The notes under the pieces: model-generated
What the model saw: only the letters and a program-made list of their open reading frames with translations
Told to the model about the DNA's origin: nothing
Database searches by the model: none
Assembly: GCF_963678635.1 (NCBI RefSeq)
Contig: NC_087071.1
Location: 14,354,226-14,418,225, forward strand
DNA: 64,000 nucleotides
Source: Symsagittifera roscoffensis
Lineage: Eukaryota > Xenacoelomorpha > Acoela > Convolutidae
Reading direction: 5' to 3'
In this document: positions 45,361-56,426 of the stretch, piece by piece
Layout: each line of letters starts with the position of its first letter
Position numbering within the stretch: the stretch's first letter is position 1
Translations under genes and position numbers: made by a program

Positions 45361-46330
45361 AGTTATTTGAATTTGACCACGCCATTTTTTCAGTAATTTT
45401 TGGTACTCTTGGAGTAACGACTTACTGAAACACCTAGATATAGTCCCCAACTGTTTAGGCTTTTGAATCAGCGGTCCTCTTGTCAAACCGCCTTTTCTGC
45501 CTGTTTTGAGCCTCCTGCGTGTTTCTCCTGTACGGATCATTGAGTTCCTGTTGCCTCCTGATCTCGTCATGCACGTACGTTTGTGGCGCTGTTCTCTTAC
45601 ACTCGTACTCAGGGTAGAAGAACGTTAATGGGACGGCCTTCTCGTTGCCTGTTAACATCATGTGCGGGCTTATTCCCGTGGTGGAGTGTTCAATGCTATT
45701 GTAAGTGCCCATTACCTGCGGCAAGTGCCTATCCCAGTCGTCCAGGTATCGTGAGCTATAGACCCTCAACGTGGAAACTAGTGTGCGATTTTGTCTTTCG
45801 ACCAGGCCATTCGTTTGTGGAGGATAAGTGGTCGAGTGGACCTTTGCCACTTGCGACTCCTTCATTAACTCCTTTGTGAGATCTCTGCAATTGTCTGACT
45901 GGAATTCTATGCCATTGTCTGACTGAAATTCTATGCCATTGTCTGACTGGAACGTGATCGGGCATCCGTGCCTTGCTATCCAATCATTTATCAAATGATC
46001 ACACGTCTCCTCCGCTGATGCTGTCATGGAGGGAGCTGCCTCTGTGTATTTCGTAAAATGATCAATCATTACCAGCTTTTGGTTATAGCCCTGGCCGTCA
46101 TGCATACTTTCTGATGATCGATTTGTAGCACCTCATTGAACCCTGACGACACCATCGATTGAAGGGAAAATCTCAACTTCCTGGGATCTTTCGCTTGCTG
46201 GCATGACAAGCGTGCATAAATCCATTTCTCACAGGCATTCTTCAAGCCTGGCCATTCAAACTGCTTCTGTAGTCGGTTATACAACTCATCCACGCCTTGA
46301 TGACCCATCTGATTAGTTGAACGGAACAGT
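45361..46330 (-). pseudogene. pol: Integrase, copy B, with triplicated segment at the catalytic Asp
   Basis: 46308-46069 encodes the zinc-binding domain (MGHQGVDELYNRLQKQFEWPG, and SCQQAKDPRKL with Arg in place of the first Cys of CxxC). 46105-45455 encodes the core, open over 216 codons: MIDHFTKYTEAAPS (first Asp), FQSDNGIEF (second Asp, in three tandem copies of a 24-base unit, 45960-45890), and TNGLVERQNRTL (Glu, 45805-45788). Copy A shows the ancestral 35-residue spacing; here it is 47 from the first repeat Asp and 31 from the third, so the fold must be disturbed. The tail has PEYECKRTAPQTY and RRQQELND. Confidence 0.9.
45890..45961 (-). repeat. 24-base unit, three tandem copies, inside integrase
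   Basis: Plus-strand units start with ATTGTCTGACTG at 45890, 45914 and 45938; the first two are followed by (G/A)AATTCTATGCC and differ by one base. In frame (eight residues each), so the reading stays open. Copy A has one unit. Confidence 0.95.
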
Positions 46331-47480
46331 AATTCAGTTTGATACAGCTGTGGTAGTACTATCGGGTTGTATTTGTAAAGAAATTTGTCTTCTTCTTTGC
46401 GCTTTCAGGTCACAATCCCGTTTTTGTTCAAGTATAATAAACCCTTTCTCTTTAATTAACATTGCTGTAGGATCTTATAGCTGTCTTCTTCCAAATTGCC
46501 CTTGTCAGTTGGTCTATTTGCTATCCATTTCTTTAGATTGCTTGTCCTCTTATCCTTTCGTTGAGCCCCTAAAAGATCAAGTCGGTACCTGGCTTTAAGA
46601 TATGTCTTCATCACCTTTAGCTGTCTGCTGATTATATCCGGAGCATGGGCATCGTCCATCATTTTAACACACCATATCTTTTTCAAAGGTGTCGCGTCTT
46701 GCTCTAATGGTTACAGATTGGTACGGACGTAACCTAGTTGGACGTTTCGACAGTGCGATTAGCTCAAGCTCATCTCCGGCATTATCAACTACCGTGCTTT
46801 TCTCATCGGAGGTATACCGGTCCGTGTCTGGATCTTGATGCATCTCTTTATCCAGCCCGCGCTGCTTCCATTCTATTAGCAAATAATGAATCGCAACCTC
46901 CGAGACGTCGGAATTGGAGTTAGTCTCTGACACATTTTCCCAAGACTGAGACTCTGACCCATCATTCGAGCTGATGGAGTCTGCATTGCCGCCCTCTGAT
47001 CTGTTCTTGAGGTTTCTCAATTTTTGGGACAAAATTTTGCCCCTTCGTCGCTTCAGCGTGAACTCCCCGGACAAATCAACCTGGCCTGGCCAGACATGAA
47101 TTGGCTCCCCGGACAATGTTTCACCTCCGCATGAACAGTCCGAATTCGGCTCGTACTCCTCCCTCGAATCAGTGAACTGAACTCTTTTTGTCACGCTGGA
47201 TCTTAATTTAACACTGACCTCTTGAGCGGTCTGAGTACCGGTTGCTTGTTGACGTTCCACATAAGGAAATCTTTTGGTATCGAATTCACTAACTGATTCA
47301 CTATCGATCGGCAATCCAGTTCAACGCCTCGACTCCGAATTGCTACCGGTCTCTTCTCCTCGCTTTCAATGATGGTCAAACTCTACATGGTCTCCATTTA
47401 TTCATGATCATGCACTCCAGCTTCTCTTTCAAACAGATCACGGATCTTCCGCATGACATCGGGTGCTACGTTCACCGTCT
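46331..47480 (-). pseudogene. pol: Pol linker, copy B
   Basis: 47314-46664 is open over 216 codons with SESVSEFDTKRFPYVERQQ, GGETLSGEPIHVWPGQVDLSG, SISSNDGSESQSWENVSE, LLIEWKQRGLDKE and LSKRPTRL. 46686-46456 has MMDDAHAPDIISRQLKVMKTYL leading to the integrase. It is single copy here and duplicated in A. Acidic and Ser-rich; no enzyme motif. Confidence 0.65.
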
Positions 47481-48840
47481 TGTGTCAAATGGGCTAAGCT
47501 GTTGAGGCCCAGCCTGGTAAGTTCTTATTGCACCAGGTTTGAGCGAACTAGCAAATCCAATGGAACCGGATCACCCTTCGCCAACACATTTATCTCAGCA
47601 GCCGTTTCTACGGGAGGTTCAGGGTGTCCTGGTATGGGTTGCCCGGACTTATCAAGCCACCTGGTGAGTGCCAGCTTGTCATAGGTATGTTAATCCAAAA
47701 AAGAAAAGCCATCCTTAATTTTTGCCTGGTTAGCTCGCTTCTCTTCTAAAAGCTCGTAGAACTCCGTCTTCTTGCTGAGGTTGTCGGCATTCTGGTGCTT
47801 GTCACGTGTTCGATGCTTTTAAATCATGTGATAGCCTTCCAGACGCTCGATCCAGCGACCGATATAGCTTTGGTTAATCGAATAAGCCTTTAGCCAGGCA
47901 GGAGCTCGGTTGTCCACGCGTAACTTGAATGGTGCACTCCCTAAGTAGGCCCGATACTTTTCAACAAAGGTAATCACTGCGAAAATCTCCGCTTTCGGTG
48001 CACCGTATTTCGTTTCATTGTCTTAGGAAATTACTCCCACAGGCTATCGGCCGGAGAACAGTCCTTCCGTTCCACTTTTGTTCCTGGTGAAGTATGCCCG
48101 ATATCGCAACTACTGATGCGTCTGTGTCTAGCACAAACATCCCTTTCTCTGTCGGCATACCGAGGACCGGAGCGTCGCAACGTTCGCTCTCAATGTTCTC
48201 AAAAGAGATCTGAGCCTCGTCAGTCCAGCTGAATTTCCTACCCTTATTTCGCTTCAACTGCTGCATGGGATATATCTTGTCAGCACGCTCTTTGTTAAAC
48301 TTTAGGCAATAATTAGCGAATCCGAGAGAGAACATCAATTGCGGGTCGGTCTTCGGTGCTTTCCATGTCAATACTGCTTCAACCGCTTCACGGTCTGGTC
48401 TGACTCCGTGTTTATCTACGAGACGACCCAGATACTTGATTGACGCTCTCAGGATTTCGCACTTGGAGGGTTTACATTTCAGGCCGGCCTGTTTCATGCA
48501 AGTAATGACCTCTTCTAGTCTCTCTATATTGTCCTCCAGGGTTGGTGACGCAATCACCATGTCATCAACTTAACACATTATGAGGTTGTCATTTTTATAG
48601 TCACATTCGTGAGTGCCTGAGCCATTAAGGGTTGGAATGTGGCCGTCGCATTGCATAGTCCAACTGGCATTCTTTTTCACTGGAACAGTCCCAGTTTACA
48701 GGCGAAGCCCGTTTTCTCTCGATCCTGTTTCCTGAGGGGCACTTGCCAGAGCCCAGAGCCCAAATTCAACGCCGTGAATAACTTTGCTTCTCCAAACTTG
48801 GAGATGTTTCGCAAGGCACTGATCGGTGTTTCGAATCAAC
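47481..48840 (-). pseudogene. pol: Reverse transcriptase and RNase H, copy B
   Basis: 48840-48015 covers RT from FTALNLGSGLWQVPLRKQDR (the FTTLDLSSAFWQV motif of copy A) to the thumb. The catalytic box is hit: TAA at 48572-48570 replaces the Tyr of YVDD. 48560-48015 is open over 181 codons and includes the RNase H start (FVLDTDASVVAISGILH). The rest of RNase H (48014-47740) has YGAPKAEIFAVITF, LRVDNRAPAWLK and HQNADNLSKK. The RT fingers are absent because of the gag-RT deletion. Confidence 0.88.
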
Positions 48841-49760
48841 TGAGCCTGTTCCGTTCTGGCTTGTAGTTTCGTGTCTGGCAGTTCGTCTCTTAACCCTTCA
48901 TGGCCTTGTTGAGTCCTTCCTTCCACTCGGTCGATCCTTTTTCTCATGTCCTGTCGCAGTTCTTCAGGCTTGTCATTATGTTGGCAAACATGCCACTCAC
49001 ATCACTGGCCGTTCCCAACACTGGGGTAAGTCATTTGAGGTTGCAACCTGGTGCTCGATGAAGCACCACTTTCCTGTGTGCCTACCGACATCATCAGACT
49101 GTCGAATGTCGAGGATGTTCCCATCTTCATCCCATCTGACATCCGTCTTGATGGGGAATTGGACATCGCTTTCTTACTCTTCTCCTGTCTCGGGCTAGGT
49201 TTGAAGTCCGTATCCAAGTGCATCAGTCCCGGATGGTCAAAGCCAGAAGACAACACTGCTGTTGGAAATGACACCATGCGTTCATCGTACAATGTCTTGA
49301 AACTCTTCCATGCTTTTGAACTTGATTGCTCTTCCCTGGGACTTAAGCTCGACATCATCGCATTCTTCCCCTGCTTGACTAGAGAGGATTGTTCCTTTCT
49401 CCGATATTGGCTCTCGGTCTCCGATTTGGACGTCCCTTTGAACAACACTTCCTCTCTTGCATCAGCCTCGGAACGCTCCGAGGTCTCGTGGGTTTCTCAA
49501 TCCCTTCCCCTTCACAGACGTCGCCGGGCTCTTGCGGGCCCTCATGATGGCGGTGGTCGGGTCGGATTAGCGTTTGCTCCCATTCCTTGAAGGGCTTCGT
49601 TGGTGTCACGTTCGCCGCTCCGGCCTCAGCGTTTCTCTCCTCATCACCAACTAGATTCTTCTCACTTCTTAGTTTCATTCCACTCACTGAAAGATCACCA
49701 TGACCTTCACTGGTTGCTTGACAAGCAAAACTGTCGGAGTTGCTGGTAATCGAAGATCAG
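48835..49760 (-). pseudogene. gag: Gag N-terminal part, copy B, fused to RT by deletion
   Basis: In the sense orientation expected for the element. 49687-49379: MSGMKLRSEKNLVGDEERN, an acidic stretch, PNRRPRANIGERNNPL. 49448-49002: Ser-rich with KKAMSNSPSRRMSDGMKMG. 48947-48840: coiled-coil-like DMRKRIDRVEGRTQQGH. The capsid, zinc knuckles and protease are missing: within about 20 residues the reading passes into RT (SALRNISKFGEAKLFTAL). MSGMKLR matches the inverted-repeat arms of copy A, which fixes the original gag orientation. Confidence 0.7.
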
Positions 49761-50309
49761 CTACGCCGCGATTTAAACCTCCGCGTGCTTCCCGTGCTCA
49801 GCCTGGGAATCTTAATCGTTTCTCTTAATGATTTTCTCCGTTGTATGTTTTGTGATAAGTGGGTTTCTATTATATACAAAATAAATACAAATAAATTATT
49901 TGCATATCTTGACGACAATGCACAAGTCCCAAAAAATCTGAAAAAATTTGCCTAAGCCTGCTTGTTCAATTTCTTCAATGTCTGAAGTATTCTATAATCT
50001 CTTAGAGATGTTATTAGTGACTTGGCTAAAATTCAACACAGGGTCTGCCCAGTGTTGGGTACCTACTGACTCCATTCAACTTTTTAGTTATATATTATCA
50101 CAAAAATTCACAAGATATTATAACCAACATACAAAACACAACTGCCAATAAAATAACAACACACCCTATAGGAGACAGCGATCTCTCGCTTCATAATCAT
50201 TTTACAGCCCAAGATGTCTGAAGTCACTGCCTCATTTGAAATCAAGCATTCTTTATAAAATAGCAGTGATGGTTTCAAGACCATGACACTGTCTTCTGAA
50301 GTGAGTGTG

Positions 50310-50580
50310 TCTCGCTTAATACACTCACCGAGGTCTTCTTTTATGTGTCCTGTGATTGCCCGAGCTGTCATCTTAAGTAGCTCAAGGCAGTCTCTGATCA
50401 AAAATATCTAGAGTCTAAGCAAAAATTCTCCTTCACTCGGACAGTTCCAAGTGCAGGAGAGTAGGGAACAATTTTATCTTCTCAAGTGAGTGTGTCCTGC
50501 TTAATAAACTCACCGCGGTCTTGTTTTGTGTGCTCCCGGATTGCCCGAGTCTTCCAATTAAGTAGCTCAAGGCAACCACA
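50310..50580 (-). repeat. Two-copy leader repeat, copy B
   Basis: Both units carry TTAAGTAGCTCAAGGCA preceded by GATTGCCCGAG (50354-50392 and 50542-50575), reverse complement of the A units at 1134 and 1321, with similar spacing. Confidence 0.75.
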
Positions 50581-50739
50581 CAACCAAAATCACAATAGAA
50601 AAAAAATTGTTAGGGTACTTCTGATGAACCCGATTTAGAATCCAAATTTGATTGCGAATCTTCCGGTCAACTGGGCTATTTTATTCTCAAGTCGACCTTT
50701 CAGTCAACCTTGAAGTGATATTCGAGATGTTTAAATTTG

Positions 50740-51160
50740 GTCCCTCCAAATTTTCAATTAGGAGGGTTGTTACGGGGCTTCAGTCACTTCGGAGGGTCAT
50801 TTCGGAGGATTATAAGGACCCTTAGCCTACTACGGAGGGTTACCTCGAAGGGTACCTGAAATCCCTAAGTTACTTCGGAGGCTCCCCTTAAATTCACTAA
50901 GGAGGGTCAATAAGAGGCTTAATACAATCCGGGGGTTACTTCGGAGGGTTTCCTCAACTTTCCCATTTTTTTAAAATCTCGCCTCAAAGGGGTCTCCAGA
51001 TAGTGTTAAAATGAGTCCAAACTGAGTCCAAGCTAAATTTACTCTGTGGGGTTATTTGAACTATATCGGAGGGTTTCTCCAAATTTCCACTAAGGAGGGT
51101 TGTTAAAGGGCTTAACTGACTCTGGAGGTTTGCTTCGGAGGGTTCCCCAAATTTTACAAA
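50740..51160 (-). repeat. CCCTCC-type degenerate repeat array, leader B
   Basis: Reverse-complement words GGAGGGTTGTTA(C/A)(G/A)GGGCTT, ACTTCGGAGG, TTCACTAAGGAGGGT recur between 50760 and 51140, as in A 541-935. The unit order differs in detail from A, so the array evolves quickly while the word is kept. Confidence 0.75.
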
Positions 51161-52890
51161 AACAAGCGTTTGCACCGCGGTAAATTTCCCGATTGCGGTC
51201 TAGCTTGCTTAAAACAATGTGGGCCGACCCGTTCAACCTATTCACAGGGATAAAAACCTGGTTTTATAAAAGTTTCTGCCGCTCATAGGATTCCCTAAAA
51301 GTTGGACCCTCCGAAATAACAACTTCTAGAAAAGTTTCCTTTCCTGTTTTATCAATCTAAAAACCGCTGCGGTTCAGAAAAGTGATTAAAAAAAGTCGAC
51401 TAATGGTACCAAAAATGTTCCGATAGGTTTCTTAGTCTTTGAGAAAATAAAAAGGCGTTTGCTAAATTGGCCTTTTTTCACTACCTATATAGGTTCTCAG
51501 AGACTTTTTACCGCAAATCAAAAAAAAAACTTGAAACGAGCGAAGTAACCCTGTACAGTACTGGAAGAATGCAAAAAAACTGACTAAAATTGGTTTGGAA
51601 ACAAAAATTTGGTCAAAAACTGTCAAATTTGGAACCTCCAATTCCTTCCTTTTCCGATCCTTAAGTCTCTAGCTCTATCCATGGAGCTATTCGGAGGTTT
51701 ACCCACAAATCGTCCTCCAACTGAGCACGTTACATTAACAGGCTCCTGAAGCAAATTTTTTCATCGCTTAAACTCTAAAAACTAAAAAACTCGATCATCA
51801 AAGACGAAATTATCAAAAAATTACAAAAAAAAATTCTTTCCGAAAAAATTGTATTTTCCTTAATTTCTACTAAGATTTTTTCCGCGGCGGTTTCTTTAGT
51901 TAGGGGGATCTGACTACGTAGTAGGTCACTGTGCAAAAGCTTTTTGCTGTTCGAAAACATTCAGATAACCAAAATTTTTTGGGGTTAACATTCGGTCGAA
52001 AGTCGAAATTTTTCGACACTATTGGGGTGTTTCTCGGGTCTAACTGGGAGATAAGTGATATATGATAAGGATAATCACTTATTATTAGTCGTTAATCAAT
52101 AATACTATACCCTCTCGTGCACTAAAGTATCCAAATTAAGACCCTTAACTCGGAAATTTGCAATCGATGGAGAATGAAGTTGGAGCGCGCCAGTTGTGCA
52201 CCCCACCACTCAAGTTTTAATAAAATAGTACCCGAACGAAACTAAAATTGTGTTAGCGATACCCAACAGTCGTTGTGGATGTTGTCCCTGTTGCCTCTTG
52301 TTGATTCTGGAACACATCTGTCAGCTTGCCACTGTACACTCAGGTCACCGGCAAAATTGCCATTAACGTGCTTTAACACTCAAACAACACTCAAGGGAGG
52401 GTACTTAAACCACCATCAAAACCTTCGATCTTTCGATCAGAACTGATATAATCAATCTGAAACAACAAAAAGTAGGAAGCTCAAATCACATCTCGTCCGC
52501 AATTAATGTATATAATGTCATTTTTTAAAAATGTTTTTGGTCTTTTTTTTTGTGTTTCTTACTGTTTTTTGTATTTTTCTGTTTTCAAGTAAAAACTTTT
52601 TTTGGTTTTTCTAGATATAAACTATTTTTTGTTTGGTTTAACGCTTTATCTTTAATTGCTTTTGGTCCAAAGGCCTTGGGATAAGTGGGCTCTAGACTTT
52701 CCACCTAACCCCCCGACCCCCAGAATTTTCGGTCTTAACTAAGTTAAAATCTAGTAAGTACCAGGCGGAGGATCGGTACCTTTCGCCTAAAACCATAGAG
52801 GCCATTAAAGCCCCTAACTCGGGCCTACACCCGGAGCGGAGGGTTCGTCGCTGAAACTTTTGCTGATCATGATGGCCTTTGCCTTTAACA

Positions 52891-52909
52891 GGCTCACCCA
52901 AGAGCGCCA
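52891..52909 (-). promoter_or_regulatory. Primer-binding-site candidate, copy B
   Basis: Minus strand TGGCGCTCTTGGGTGAGCC, 12 bases after the LTR end. It begins TGGCGC, complementary to a tRNA 3' end GCGCCA, as in tRNA-Lys-type primer sites (TGGCGCCCAACGTGGGGC). The remaining match is weak, so the tRNA is not assigned. Its position supports 52922-53589 as a true 5' LTR. Confidence 0.5.
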
Positions 52910-52921
52910 GAAAAACGTCTA

Positions 52922-53589
52922 TGCAACATTCGCTCAAACAATACAAAACGACGGAGCGTAGCAAAAGCACTTGTTGACGACTGGCAGGCGTCATTTAACT
53001 TAATTATACCCGTTTTTCACCGTCTAGAACTATCCAATTAGTTTTCTGGTCTGCTTAGGGCTAAGTAAAAAGTTATCAGTTTTAGGCCATCAGGCAAACG
53101 ACTTTTGATCACCTTTTGTTTACATGCAAAAATATTCACATAATTGGGTCTCGGATCCCCAGACTACGTGACTACTTTTCAAAACCCGGCTCGAAACCAA
53201 TATTTACTATGCTTCCGGAAACAATTATATTTTTTTCCTCTTTCTAGCTACTCATGCAGATCCGCTCCGGCTGTGCCACTGAAGCCTCCTTTCTTTCTAT
53301 CTGTTTCAGCTAAGTAATGTATCGTGCGTGATCGTCACGATAAGAGACTCCGTTTTTTCTCTTGTTTTTCTCGACTTGCTCGTTCGACGTCCTCCTTCGT
53401 TGTCTTCTTGTCTCGTTTTCTGGTCAAAATGACCTTTTACTAGGTTTCCGGGAGAAATTCTGTCGACAATCGAAAATTAAAAACTAAAAATTCCAGAATT
53501 TTCTGACTCTCCTTTTCATTACCAATTCGTCTTTAACGTCATTAATGTCCATTTTGCTTTCGACGAAGGGTTCGACCGTGCCAATCCGG
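52922..53589 (-). repeat. 5' LTR of copy B (start lost)
   Basis: Same orientation as the 3' LTR at 34436-35038, as direct LTRs require. It ends GAATGTTGCA on the minus strand (plus TGCAACATTC at 52922). It matches LTR C from CCGGATTGGCAC (53589 downward), but the first bases are replaced by PLE sequence at 53590. The hairpin word ATCGTG...CACGAT (53321-53343) is kept. Confidence 0.7.
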
Positions 53590-54481
53590 GGTATAATTAT
53601 AGTTTGAAAATAACATAATGAGGAAAACATTTTCAATTAAGAATTCCAACGTTTTTGGCATTATGTCCACAATCAGGTTAAAAAAAACAGATATTAAGTG
53701 ATTTAAAGACATCAAAACATCATAAGAGACCATTAAGTGGTTCTAAACGAGAAAAAACTTTCCACAAATTGAATTTTAGCATAATTACGTAAGAATTTAT
53801 TAATCTTTAGTATTCCGTAAATTCCTGAGACATTTAGTCTTACTTAGCGTTTCCTTACACTAACTTTTCGATTTTACATTTTTTGGATTGAGTTGTTTGA
53901 TCTTTTGAGCCAACATTTTTGAACAAAAATCTAAGTGTTAGCTCCCTGCTTCTGAACTCATCCCTGGCCACATTTTTCTAATATGCAGCGCTTTCAACGT
54001 TAGGAGTTTCACTGCGTTGTTTGATTGATCTATTAACTCCCAATTCAACTGTGCAGTGGTCGCTTTCTTTCCACACTGAGGATTGTGAATGCCTACAGGC
54101 GAGTCTTTTTTCTTGTGTTCCTCAATCTTGGTGGCCAATCTTTGAACAATTTGTCCATGTTATGTGGAATAACATCCACAACAAGACAATTTTTAGACCA
54201 CATTGGATTTCAGATCACGGGAGAATGACGAGTTAAGGTAGTGAAGAGCAGTTTTCTTTCTCCTGGTCGTAAACACAATTTATGCATTGGTGATGCTGCG
54301 CATTTTGTTTACAATTAATTGACTTTGATTCCCTCGATATTGAAGCATGAGTATTGGGGGTTTCTTGTTTCACTTGTCATTTGTTGCCCGATTTTCTCGT
54401 TTCGCATGTCATTGGTTGCCCGTGTCATTGGTTACTTCAATAATTAAAATCATAATTTGACTTACACTTGTACATTTGATT
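53590..54481 (-). mobile_element. Penelope-like 3' fragment with GIY-YIG remnant
   Basis: Contains a GIY-YIG end (54236-53938), a decayed hammerhead-like stretch (CTGATTG, then GGACATAATGCC, CAAA near 53650-53682) and the shared flanks (ATTGGTTGCCCGTGTCATTGG near 54410). It joins the LTR of copy B at 53590 and an LTR fragment at 54482. Confidence 0.7.
53938..54236 (-). pseudogene. GIY-YIG domain remnant of PLE near copy B
   Basis: Encodes the CCGC region in a shifted frame, then ATKIEEHKKKDSPVGIHNPQC and LLTLKALHIRKMWPG with the INTRDE part deleted. Lys again stands where the family has Glu. Confidence 0.75.
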
Positions 54482-54774
54482 AAACATTCTCCCGGAAGTC
54501 CATATCGACAGAAAATTAAGCTAGGGTCTAAGCGACTGGCTAGCGTCTAAACACAGCTTTACATGCTTCTCACCGTCTCTGCCAAAGACAGTTCTTTTGG
54601 TGGTCTTTCTAACATCGGGTCGATAAAAACGTTACTGTTTCCGGCTTCGATCAGAACGCTTCAATTAACTGAATTAAATGCAAAATAGTGAGCTCATGGC
54701 TGGGTCGCAGTATCCCCAGACCACGAGGTCACTCCTAAAAACAGAGCTACTACTTCTTTGTTATTTTACTATTG
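54482..54774 (-). repeat. LTR-like fragment of a related subfamily
   Basis: Plus strand starts AACATTCTCCCGGAAGTCC and includes CCGTCTCTGCCAAAGACAG and CCCAGACCACGAGGTC, closest to 24001-24300 in the same orientation. It ends directly at the LTR of copy C. No internal region. Confidence 0.6.
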
Positions 54775-55651
54775 TGTAACATTCGCCCAAATATTACACA
54801 GTGACGGAGCATTAAAAAAGTACGTATAGACGACTGGCCGTCAGTTACCTAAATTTTACTCGTTTTTCACCGTCTCAACCTAGCCAGTTGATTTTCTGTT
54901 CTGTCTAGGGCTGAGTAAAAAGTTATCATTTTTAGGCCATCAGTCAAACAACTTTTAATCAGCTTCCGTTTACATGCGAACACAACCACATAGCTGGTCT
55001 CGGACCCTCAGACTACATGATTGCCATTAAAAACACGGCTCGAATATCCTATTTTACTATGTTTTTGGTGACAGTTCTATATTAAATCCATCGGAGATGG
55101 ATTGACCCTTTCCTCTTTCTAGCTACTCATATTCTAAATTATCAAATAATACCGATGTTAATTCAAAGGTTTATGGCATCCGAGTAGCTGAAAAGTCAGT
55201 TCTTTACAGTCCTCCACTAAATATTGTTTCTGGGGTCGAGCCTCCGATTCTGTGCTTTCTCTAAAATAACGTCGTTTTTACTCCCAATTCGTGGCGCGGG
55301 AAGGTACTGCTCTTTACTTCTTACCCACTGAAGCCTCGCTTCTGGCTAATTCCTTCCGCTAAGTGTCTTATCGTGTGTGATTGTCACAATAACAGGTTTC
55401 GTGTTTTAGTTCTTTCTCGTTCGACTGTTTTTAATTAAATCGGTCGTTGATCTCTTTTTTGTCACTATTAGTCAAAAGTGGCCATTTTTCGTATTCCTCA
55501 GAAGTATTCCTTCGCCAATCGAAATTTTGAAATTATAAAATTCCAGAATATTCTAGCCTCCTTTTTAACAGTTTTCAATCACTAAGGCCTATAATGCTTT
55601 TTTCGTGTTGTGCCGGAAGTTTACACAGTGCCAATCCGGCGGAATGGAACA
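54775..55651 (-). repeat. 3' LTR of copy C, best-preserved LTR
   Basis: 877 bp. Minus strand starts TGTTCCATTCCGCC and ends GCGAATGTTACA (TGT...ACA). The ends were set by where A and C stop matching, and by the outer ends shared with B. It contains the TTATCGTG/CACAATAA hairpin-like pair (55369-55393) and the GAGTAGCTAGAAAGAGG stretch. Confidence 0.78.
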
Positions 55652-56426
55652 TACTCCCCGGACAGTCCCCATCAATGTCCTCATTGATCGCATAACACCG
55701 GGTTATCGTCAAGTAATGTTCCAGTTCTCTATAATGAACCTTACAAATCGCATCAGAAAATAAAATTTATCCACTCCACCTCAACTCACTTCGTGTCAGA
55801 AATGGCATTATACTACATCTCACTGCCTTTCAACATTTCGACAAAACTTGCACCATAAGGAGTGTCCCTGATAAAATTTATTTTCTGAATACTTACGTCA
55901 ACTCGCCATAAAATTTCTTTTTGCTCTTGCTGATGAAAAATTTGGGACGTGGCACGGCCACACACCCGTTAAAATTAGCTTAATGTCACTCACCAAGTAT
56001 AATCAGTTATTTATGATGTCGTCCTCGATATTAAAACTAAGAAACTCTGTGGCTAGGAAAGTTAATGAAGTACTCACCCTCTTCGAGCGAGCGTACTTAA
56101 ACCTACCAGGTCGCCACACAGTGAACACGTGTCTTACACAGGTTAAAAACTTCAGTCAGATTTAAATATGTAAACATACCCACCTATGCTCTCTATAAAT
56201 ATGTAAAAATCATCAACCAAAACTTTCATTGTTATTCAACAATTGCAATAATTTTATCACATCATTAGTTTCTAACGACATCAAGGTCTGCTTTTAATTC
56301 AGCGCACACAAAACAAAAAGTTTAAAAGTTTCAATGATCAATCTTAGTTGATTGGTATCAGTTTTAACGCACTAAGACAATTGAGTTTTTCTCCATCTCT
56401 CTCCATCTCGTGTTACATCTTCGTCT
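55652..56426 (-). other. 3' untranslated region of copy C with polypurine-tract candidate
   Basis: No coding region recognised. It matches A 22130-22887 in order. On the minus strand the last bases GGGGACTGTCCGGGGAGTA precede the LTR start; purine-rich with a few pyrimidines, like A. Confidence 0.55.

Larger units (their letters stand above)
49761..52890 (-). other. 5' untranslated leader of copy B
   Basis: No coding region recognised. 51692-49960 is colinear with 1-1750 of copy A. The remaining 52890-51693 has no counterpart in the window because A is cut; it is AT-rich with T-runs near 52530-52620, and nothing else was recognised in it. Confidence 0.55.
34436..53589 (-). mobile_element. 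Giant Ty3/Gypsy-type LTR retrotransposon, copy B
   Basis: In element order: 5' LTR (53589-52922), primer-binding-site candidate (52909-52891), leader, gag N-part fused to RT by deletion, RNase H, linker, integrase, pol C-tail, spacer, X (43535-35040, with a PLE inserted), partial 3' LTR (35038-34436). It has the same organisation as copy A in the opposite orientation. Pol proteins of A and B are clearly similar but far from identical, so the pair is old. Both outer ends abut PLE fragments. Confidence 0.8.

Noticed and set aside
52680-52994. Minus-strand open frame of 100 codons
   Set aside because: It spans the LTR/leader boundary and the primer-site candidate, has no similarity to the copies, and is explained by chance.
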